In this document: positions 5,712-10,425 of the stretch, in pieces
How the letters are laid out: every line of letters begins with the position of its first letter
How positions within the stretch are numbered: position 1 is the stretch's first letter
Source of the DNA: Elusimicrobiota bacterium
Lineage (GTDB): Bacteria > Elusimicrobiota > Elusimicrobia > 2-02-FULL-39-32
Direction of reading: 5' to 3'
Assembly: GCA_023249835.1 (NCBI GenBank)
Contig: JAHFBY010000018.1
Span: forward strand, 1-10,425
DNA length: 10,425 nucleotides
Made by a program: the position numbers and the translations under genes
Notes under the pieces: model-generated
The model's database searches: none
What the model saw: only the letters and a program-made list of their open reading frames with translations
Told to the model about the DNA's origin: nothing

Positions 5712-5740
5712 TTGAGCAGAGTAATCTAAAAATGTAGACT
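5712..5740 (+). promoter_or_regulatory. Weak promoter candidate for the chromate transporter gene
   Basis: TTGAGC (5712-5717), a 17-nt spacer and TAGACT (5735-5740) precede ATG 5754. Transcription would start only about 7 nt before the start codon, leaving almost no leader. The -10 match is poor. Confidence 0.25.
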
Positions 5741-5753
5741 GTTAAGAATCCTA

Positions 5754-6935
5754 ATGTCTACCGATCTTCATAGCAATTCCCAACCTTCGCGCTCTTTGGT
5801 TTTAAAAGAGTTGTTTTTGTTTTTTTTTCGGTTTGGAGCCACCGCGTTTGGCGGGCCGGCCGCGCATATTGCCATGATGGAACAGGAACTGGTGCGCAAA
5901 CGGAAATGGATTTCCTCTGACCAATACCTTGATTTCTTAGGCGCAACCAACCTCATTCCCGGTCCTAACTCAACTGAGATGGCGCTCCATATCGGGCAGC
6001 ACAGGGCCGGGTGGCAAGGACTGTTGGTGGCAGGAATCTCCTTTGTGTTTCCCGCTGCCGCAATCACGCTGGGTTGCGCTTGGTTTTATGTCCATTTTTC
6101 TGCTTTGCCGCAAACCGCAGCGCTCTTTTATGGAATTAAGCCGGTGGTGATCAGTATTATGATGCAGGCGCTTTGGAGTTTGTCTAAAAGCGCTGTGAAG
6201 TCCAAATTTTTGGCCGGGTTGGGTTTGGCAGCGGTTTTTTTTAACGGCATGGGAGGCGGCGAGCTGCTCGTGCTTTTGTGCGCAGGCACGGTTTCGCTCA
6301 CAGCCTATTGGATTGAAACCAAACAAGGGCCAAAGACTGCTGGATCAAGTCTGGCTGCTCTGCCTGGAATAAAGGTTTTTGCTGTTACCGGGGGCGCAAC
6401 CTCGGCAGTGGTAGCTGTGGGGCTTTTACCCCTGTTCCTATTTTTTCTGAAAGTCGGATCCGTGCTCTACGGCAGCGGTTATGTACTGCTCGCATTTCTG
6501 CGCGGGGATTTGGTGGACCATTGGCACTGGCTCTCCGAGTCCCAACTCTTGGACGCTTTTGCTGTTGGCCAGATCACGCCGGGACCAGGGTTCACTACCG
6601 CCACTTTTATCGGCTACCTCTTAGGCGGGGTGAAAGGCGCGACGCTCTCTACAGTGGGTATTTTCTTGCCCGCGTTTTTCTTCGTTTCGATTAGCGGTCC
6701 GTTAATCCCAAAAATAAGAAAAATTCCGGCTGCGGGCGCTTTTTTAGATGGAGTGGTGGTCGCTTCCTTAGCATTGATGGCGGTGGTAACAACCCTATTG
6801 ATGAAATCTGCATTGATCGATCTGCCGGCCTTAGCCTTGACTGCCATGAGCCTGGCGCTGTTGCTGCGTTATAAAATTAACTCTTCCTGGCTCGTTTTGT
6901 TTGGAGGAGTAATTGGTCTCCTTTTAAAAGGGTAA
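5754..6935 (+). CDS. chrA: Chromate transporter, CHR family (ChrA)
   Basis: This 393-residue protein of about ten membrane segments has the two-domain layout of long-chain CHR transporters, which export chromate, probably by proton exchange. The N-terminal half holds FRFGATAFGGPAAHIAMMEQ (25-44) and PGPNSTEMALHIG (69-81). The C-terminal repeat holds FLKVGSVLYGSGYVLLAFLR (231-250) and VGQITPGPGFTTATFIGYLL (271-290). FGGP and PGP motifs in both halves are the family signature, and the length is normal. The start at 5754 has only a weak AAGAA upstream. The gene lies alone, directly beyond the intron-containing tRNA, and converges on the TPR gene with a 5-nt gap; a CCTTTTAAAAGG palindrome overlaps its last codons. 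CHR proteins are common in bacteria with no chromate exposure, so the true substrate may be another oxyanion such as sulfate. Confidence 0.9.
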   Translation: MSTDLHSNSQPSRSLVLKELFLFFFRFGATAFGGPAAHIAMMEQELVRKRKWISSDQYLDFLGATNLIPGPNSTEMALHIGQHRAGWQGLLVAGISFVFPAAAITLGCAWFYVHFSALPQTAALFYGIKPVVISIMMQALWSLSKSAVKSKFLAGLGLAAVFFNGMGGGELLVLLCAGTVSLTAYWIETKQGPKTAGSSLAALPGIKVFAVTGGATSAVVAVGLLPLFLFFLKVGSVLYGSGYVLLAFLRGDLVDHWHWLSESQLLDAFAVGQITPGPGFTTATFIGYLLGGVKGATLSTVGIFLPAFFFVSISGPLIPKIRKIPAAGAFLDGVVVASLALMAVVTTLLMKSALIDLPALALTAMSLALLLRYKINSSWLVLFGGVIGLLLKG

Positions 6936-6940
6936 TGCAA

Positions 6941-7390
6941 TTATTGCGCGGACAAAGAATTAAGTTCAGTTAATAAAGTTTGCGCTTCAACGGCTAAGGG
7001 ACTTTTGGGATATTTTTCAATAAATTTGGTCAGCGATTCATTGGCTTGCGGCCATTTTTCTGCTTTTAAAAGGTCCACCCCTTCAGCAAAAACATTTAAC
7101 TCTTCTACCCGCACTTTTGCGCTCGTGTTCTTGCTCTTAGGTTTTGGCGGCGGCCAGTAGCAATAGGTTGGCGGACGGGCGGAATCGTCGTTAAGTCCGC
7201 GTACAGAAGCTACCGACTTTCCTTGGTGCACGGTCTTCCTGGAATCCAAAATTAATTGATAGAGGCGCGCTGCTTTTTCGCGCACGGTTTTAGGGTTGGC
7301 GACCTCGCTATGAGCGTATGGCGTCTTTCCCGGCCAGCTTAATAGTGCCATAAATAAGAACGGTAGGATAAAGCGTGCAATTTTGTTCAT
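6941..7390 (-). CDS. Exported TPR-repeat envelope protein (YbgF/BamD-like repeat)
   Basis: The protein has 149 residues from ATG 7390, which is chosen because AGGAGG lies 7 nt upstream; the frame extends further up but would overlap the peroxiredoxin gene. Residues 1-28 are a Sec signal peptide (MNKIARFILPFLFMALLSWP, cleavage likely after A-H-S 28). A proline-rich stretch (residues 73-86, PPTYCYWPPPKPKS) links to one tetratricopeptide-type repeat at about 98-143 (FAEGVDLLKAEKWPQANESL, FIEKYPKSPLAVEAQTLL). That repeat form is seen in YbgF/CpoB and BamD, so a periplasmic protein-protein interaction role is likely. The specific function is not identifiable. It follows the peroxiredoxin gene by 19 nt and is probably co-transcribed. 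Confidence 0.72.
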   Translation of the reverse strand: MNKIARFILPFLFMALLSWPGKTPYAHSEVANPKTVREKAARLYQLILDSRKTVHQGKSVASVRGLNDDSARPPTYCYWPPPKPKSKNTSAKVRVEELNVFAEGVDLLKAEKWPQANESLTKFIEKYPKSPLAVEAQTLLTELNSLSAQ

Positions 7391-7409
7391 GGTGGATCCT
7401 CCTATACTT

Positions 7410-7883
7410 CTATCTGGTCTTTGATGTTGTTTGTAAGTGAAATTGAATATATTCCAAAGATTTCTGTACGTGGCTTTGAGCGTTAAAACGGGAACTGTGA
7501 ACATAGCGAATCGTTCCTTGCGGATCAATTACGTAGGTAACGCGCAAGGGCAAAAGGCCTAAGAGCCAATTCGCCTCGTATTTTTTGCGTACGCTTTTGT
7601 CCGCATCGCTTAAAAGCGGAAAAGGAAGTTGATGCGTTTGGGCAAAAGATTGGTGAGTAGAGACCGAGTCCGAACTGATCCCTAGAATTTCCACGGGCGT
7701 TGTTCCCAACTGCGCGCGCGCGTCACGGAAAAAACAGGACTGGCGGGTACAAACCGGAGTGAAATCTTTGGGGTAGAAGTAGAGGATTACCCACTTTTGG
7801 GATTGATAGCTTTTTAAAGCCACTTCTCCGCCTTGGTGCGAGGTCAGCGTGAAGTCCGGGGCCGCGTCTCCGATTTTAAGCAT
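7410..7883 (-). CDS. bcp: Peroxiredoxin, Bcp/PrxQ type (AhpC/TSA family)
   Basis: This 157-residue, full-length thiol peroxidase reduces hydrogen peroxide and organic hydroperoxides, usually recycled by thioredoxin. The start has the family pattern GDAAPDFTLTSHQGGEVALK (5-24). The active site is YFYPKDFTPVCTRQSC (35-50), with T42-P43-V44-C45 holding the peroxidatic cysteine and C50 the resolving cysteine, as in the E. coli Bcp spacing of five. LGISSDSVSTHQSFAQTHQLPFPLLSD, at roughly residues 68-93, completes the thioredoxin-like fold. No signal peptide is present, so it is cytoplasmic. ATG 7883 has GGAGAA about 7 nt upstream. Transcription probably starts at the extended -10 element at 7927-7935, and the exported TPR gene follows. 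Confidence 0.92.
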   Translation of the reverse strand: MLKIGDAAPDFTLTSHQGGEVALKSYQSQKWVILYFYPKDFTPVCTRQSCFFRDARAQLGTTPVEILGISSDSVSTHQSFAQTHQLPFPLLSDADKSVRKKYEANWLLGLLPLRVTYVIDPQGTIRYVHSSRFNAQSHVQKSLEYIQFHLQTTSKTR

Positions 7884-7926
7884 GCGTTGTTCTCCAGAGT
7901 AAGTTTAGATATTCTAAGCAGCAGCT

Positions 7927-7935
7927 ATTATATCA
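7927..7935 (-). promoter_or_regulatory. Extended -10 promoter for the peroxiredoxin-TPR operon
   Basis: The minus strand reads TGATATAAT: a perfect TATAAT (7932-7927) with a TG one base upstream. No good -35 is seen at 16-18 nt, as is usual for extended -10 promoters. The leader would be about 37 nt. Confidence 0.55.
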
Positions 7936-7992
7936 TTTAAAGCCGTTCTGTAATCTATTTCTAAAGGGTTTCTGATAAAAGAGTGATAAAAA

Positions 7993-8021
7993 TTGACACT
8001 ATTTTCTTGATAAGATAAAAT
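7993..8021 (+). promoter_or_regulatory. Sigma-70-type promoter for the leuB-like operon
   Basis: A perfect TTGACA (7993-7998), a 17-nt spacer and TAAAAT (8016-8021, one mismatch). The leader to ATG 8069 would be about 40 nt; I see no leader peptide or attenuator in it. Confidence 0.7.
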
Positions 8022-8068
8022 CTTTAAATATGTTCGTGTACCTCAATTTTTGTTAGAGGATGAGAATT

Positions 8069-9157
8069 ATGGTTAGGGAAGTTAAAAAGATCGCGGTTGT
8101 TCCCGGCGATGGGATCGGCCGGGAGGTAATCAGTGAAGGGCTCAAGGTCTTAAAAAAACTCGAACCAAACTTGAGCGCGGAATTTTGTCTTTTAGACTTG
8201 GATTTGGGCGCGGACGCCTATTTGCGAACTCATGAGGCAATGCCTGATTCCGTTTGGAAAGAAATATTGGGCGCGGACGCCATCTATTTGGGCGCGGTGG
8301 GCGACCCCCGCGTGCCCCCTGGAATATTAGAGAGAGAGGTCTTGCTGCGCATACGGTTTGATTTAGACCTCTACATCAATTTAAGGCCCTGCGAAATGTA
8401 TGCAGGCGCTTTTACCCCGCTCAAACATAAGTCTGCCTCTGATATCCGATTTACTGTTGTTAGGGAAAACACCGAAAGCGTTTATACCGGAGTGGGCGGC
8501 GTGTTTAAAAAGGGGACCGCGGAAGAAGTGGCCATACAGGAAGACGTGAACACTCGCAAAGGCGTGGAGCGCGCAGTGCGCTACGCTTACGAACTGTGCG
8601 CAGCGCGCGCGGGTAAACGCGAGTTGACTTTAGTGGACAAAGCTAACGTGCTTACTTATGCGCACCAGTTGTGGCGGCGGGTGTTTAGCGAAGTGGGTCA
8701 AGAGTACCCCCAAATAAAACAAAGCGCGCTTTACGTGGACGCTTGCGCCATGGATTTTGTCCGCAGGCCAGAACGCTTTGACGTCATTGTGACCAACAAC
8801 ATTTTTGGCGACATTTTAACAGATTTAGGCGCAGTAATCTCCGGAGGTTTAGGGTTGTCGGCAAGCGCTAATTTAAGGCCTTTGGCGCCGGAAAAGACGG
8901 TTAGCCGTTGTTGGGGAATGTTTGAGCCCGTGCACGGTTCCGCCCCGGACATTGCCGGTAAAGGGTTGGCTAACCCGTTAGCAGCGATTCTAGCTTTGAA
9001 AATGCTTTTAGAAGCCATGAACGAAAAAAGCGCTGCGCAAAAAATTGAGCAGGCAGTGGCAAAAGTGACGGCTGGAGGAAAGATTTTTAAACCGGAAAGT
9101 ACCGATACTTCTATCTCCACTTCGGCTATTGGTGACTTGGTTGTAAGTTCGTTATAG
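8069..9157 (+). CDS. leuB: Isocitrate/isopropylmalate dehydrogenase family enzyme, probably 3-isopropylmalate dehydrogenase
   Basis: This 362-residue enzyme is probably an NAD-dependent oxidative decarboxylase. The start ATG 8069 is preferred over ATG 8060 because GAGGA (8056-8060) then lies 8 nt upstream. The fold markers are VVPGDGIGREV (10-20), GAVGDPRVPPGILEREVLLR (75-94), the substrate arginines R94, R106 and R132, Y139, K191, D224, D248 and D252 in FGDILTDLG, and MFEPVHGSAPDIAGKG (284-299). The VPPGILERE loop and overall layout resemble actinobacterial-type LeuB, giving leucine biosynthesis. However, the substrate loop VRENTESVYTGVGG (131-144) and VAIQEDVNTR resemble tartrate or homoisocitrate dehydrogenases, so another 2-R-malate substrate is possible. 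No other leu gene is visible. It heads an operon with envelope genes, 7 nt before the deacetylase gene. Confidence 0.8.
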   Translation: MVREVKKIAVVPGDGIGREVISEGLKVLKKLEPNLSAEFCLLDLDLGADAYLRTHEAMPDSVWKEILGADAIYLGAVGDPRVPPGILEREVLLRIRFDLDLYINLRPCEMYAGAFTPLKHKSASDIRFTVVRENTESVYTGVGGVFKKGTAEEVAIQEDVNTRKGVERAVRYAYELCAARAGKRELTLVDKANVLTYAHQLWRRVFSEVGQEYPQIKQSALYVDACAMDFVRRPERFDVIVTNNIFGDILTDLGAVISGGLGLSASANLRPLAPEKTVSRCWGMFEPVHGSAPDIAGKGLANPLAAILALKMLLEAMNEKSAAQKIEQAVAKVTAGGKIFKPESTDTSISTSAIGDLVVSSL

Positions 9158-9164
9158 TTCTTTA

Positions 9165-10127
9165 ATGCAAATCAAGGTCCGCCGTTACCGTTTGTTCTCT
9201 ACCCTCGTAGCGGCATTTTTTTTGGCCGCGCTTTGCACTTATGCAATTAAAACCTTTTGGCCTTCCTCAGAATCAGAACAACCCTCAACGGTAAAGGCAG
9301 GCGTTGAACGTTCCCCATATTCGCCCAAGAGCCATGGTTTTAAGCTCGGCGCCGGCGAACTTTTTGTGCAGCCGCTGCATGCATCGATCTATCCTGCTAA
9401 GGTAGAACGCCGGTGGACTGTTTCACCGCTCGATTTACGCAAAGACCCTTTGGTCTCTCTGCCCGTAAAACCAGAACCTAAAGTTGCCCGCGCCTTGCGC
9501 ATCGCCTTAACTTTTGACGACGGGCCGCACCCTTACTTTACCGAAAAACTGTTGCAAACGCTTAAAGCCGAAAACGTGCCGGCCACCTTTTTTGTGGTTG
9601 GCAAACAAGTGGAACTTTATCCTGGCCTTGTAAAAGAAATTTTTAGTCAGGGTCATGAGGTCGCAAACCATACCTATAGCCATCGCGACATTCGCCGGTT
9701 AACTACGCCGGAAATTGAGACCGAGTTAGATCAAACCGATCTCAAGGTTTACGCCATTACCCATCAAAGAACAAAGTATTTTCGACCGCCGGGCGGACAA
9801 TACGACCAAAGGTCTTACGCCGCTGTTCGCGATAAAGGCTATGAAATGGTTCTTTGGACCAGTATCCCGGAAGATCATTTGAATCCTCCGGTCCGGTTGA
9901 TTTATGAGCGCGTGCTTAAAACAGCGCGCAACAACGGCATAGTTTTGCTCCATTCCGGCGTGCGCAACACTCTGCAAGCTTTACCCGAACTGATCGTTGC
10001 TCTGCGCAAGCGCGGTTTTACTTTTGTGCGGATGTCTGATATGAACCAGGAAGATTTTCATAAACTGGTCCGCTATCCCCGCCCTCTTGACTCTGGTCCT
10101 AAAGTGTCCAGCCTTTCCCAACAGTAG
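9165..10127 (+). CDS. Membrane-anchored polysaccharide deacetylase (NodB/CE4 family)
   Basis: This is a 320-residue protein. Residues 8-32 form an N-terminal signal anchor (YRLFSTLVAAFFLAALCTYA), about 75 residues of linker follow, and the NodB domain spans about 110-292. The metal-dependent deacetylase motifs are complete: TFDDGP (116-121, with D118 as likely base and D119 as metal ligand), HTYSH (169-173, histidine ligands), RPPGGQYD (207-214), the motif-four tryptophan (LWTSIPEDH, 230-238) and LLHSG (261-265). Enzymes of this kind remove N-acetyl groups from peptidoglycan or other GlcNAc polymers outside the membrane. It lies between the leuB-like gene (7-nt gap) and mltG (12-nt gap). With mltG next, action on peptidoglycan is the likeliest guess. 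The start at 9165 lacks a clear ribosome-binding site, suggesting coupling to the upstream gene. Confidence 0.88.
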   Translation: MQIKVRRYRLFSTLVAAFFLAALCTYAIKTFWPSSESEQPSTVKAGVERSPYSPKSHGFKLGAGELFVQPLHASIYPAKVERRWTVSPLDLRKDPLVSLPVKPEPKVARALRIALTFDDGPHPYFTEKLLQTLKAENVPATFFVVGKQVELYPGLVKEIFSQGHEVANHTYSHRDIRRLTTPEIETELDQTDLKVYAITHQRTKYFRPPGGQYDQRSYAAVRDKGYEMVLWTSIPEDHLNPPVRLIYERVLKTARNNGIVLLHSGVRNTLQALPELIVALRKRGFTFVRMSDMNQEDFHKLVRYPRPLDSGPKVSSLSQQ

Positions 10128-10139
10128 AGGAGCCTGATC

Positions 10140-10425
10140 ATGTTAAAAAAGGTTCTGTTCTTACTGCTGTTGGCCTTAAGTTTTATAACGGCTGCAATTT
10201 TGTTTGTTGTCCGTCCTGGGTTGGGTCGGGACAATCACCCTAAATTGGTTACCATTTTGCCCGGCGCCGGGTGCGCCAGCATCGCTGCAAAATTAAAAAA
10301 AGAGGGGATTATCCATTCCCGATACGCTTTTTTAGCTTTAGCATACGTTTCCGGCAGCGCGCATTCCTTACAGATTGGCACCTATCTTGTAGAGCGAAAC
10401 CATTACCTTAAAATTATTAACCTTA
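10140..10425 (+). CDS. mltG: MltG (YceG-like) endolytic murein transglycosylase, N-terminal fragment
   Basis: The first 95 codons are present and the gene runs off the window. Residues 1-24 form an N-terminal membrane anchor (MLKKVLFLLLLALSFITAAI). Residues 36-82, LVTILPGAGCASIAAKLKKE followed by GIIHSRYAFLALAYVSG and LQIGTYLV, match the N-terminal LysM-like part of MltG (V-x-I-P-x-G, then GVI-x-S, then AG-x-Y). MltG cleaves nascent glycan strands at the inner membrane and helps set strand length. The catalytic glutamate lies beyond the window. ATG 10140 has AGAGGAG about 8 nt upstream. It is third in the operon after the polysaccharide deacetylase. Confidence 0.8.
   Translation, partial: MLKKVLFLLLLALSFITAAILFVVRPGLGRDNHPKLVTILPGAGCASIAAKLKKEGIIHSRYAFLALAYVSGSAHSLQIGTYLVERNHYLKIINL

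Noticed and set aside
6918..6940. Palindrome CCTTTTAAAAGG between the converging chrA and TPR genes as a bidirectional terminator
   Set aside because: It has no loop, is AT-rich and lies within the last codons of chrA. It would be a poor hairpin.
6941..7528. Longer TPR protein starting at 7528
   Set aside because: It would overlap the peroxiredoxin gene by about 120 nt. The ATG at 7390 has a strong AGGAGG and begins a clean signal peptide.

Overview
The window looks like a chromosomal segment of an uncultured diderm (Gram-negative-type) bacterium carrying a tRNA-targeted integrative element. Evidence for a diderm is a CsgG-type lipoprotein, a YbgF/BamD-like TPR envelope protein and MltG. The lineage cannot be fixed from sequence alone; a candidate phylum such as Omnitrophota is only a guess. 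The left half (about 1-5320) is AT-richer by eye and has mobile-element genes; the right half (5754-10425) is GC-richer and consists of ordinary housekeeping or envelope genes.

Region 1 (1-1386): the end of an IS21-family insertion sequence (about 1-119) abuts a large serine recombinase gene that has lost its catalytic N-terminus. Region 2 (about 1368-5328): a roughly 3.95-kb block bounded by a 15-bp direct repeat. The right copy covers the last 8 nt of a tRNA-Asn gene, and the left copy overlaps the last codons of the recombinase. Just inside both ends lies a 23-bp inverted repeat (22/23 identical). I read this as an integrative element in the 3' end of tRNA-Asn, with the remains of a second, related element accreted on its left. 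Its genes are a ParB-like HTH protein (+), a leftward operon of four genes with near-constant 34-36-nt gaps (CsgG/PDZ lipoprotein, DUF5677-like protein, a frameshifted small membrane protein, a membrane-anchored coiled-coil protein), and a rightward gene for a small protein with only a recombinase-type DNA-binding domain.

Region 3 (5321-5634, minus strand): a tRNA-Asn(GUU) gene interrupted in the anticodon by a 239-nt group I intron. P1 (with the U-G pair at the splice site), P2, P3, P4, P6, P7, P7.1/P7.2, P8 and P9 can all be drawn. A promoter and a terminator hairpin can be proposed for it.

Region 4 (5754-10425): a ChrA-type chromate transporter (+), converging with a two-gene minus-strand operon (Bcp-type peroxiredoxin, then an exported TPR protein). 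A rightward operon follows from a good sigma-70-type promoter: an isopropylmalate/isocitrate dehydrogenase family enzyme (LeuB-like), a membrane-anchored polysaccharide deacetylase, and the start of mltG, cut by the window end.

The least ordinary items are the intron-bearing tRNA-Asn that also serves as the apparent attachment site, the symmetric structure of the predicted attP, and the uncharacterised four-gene cargo operon.
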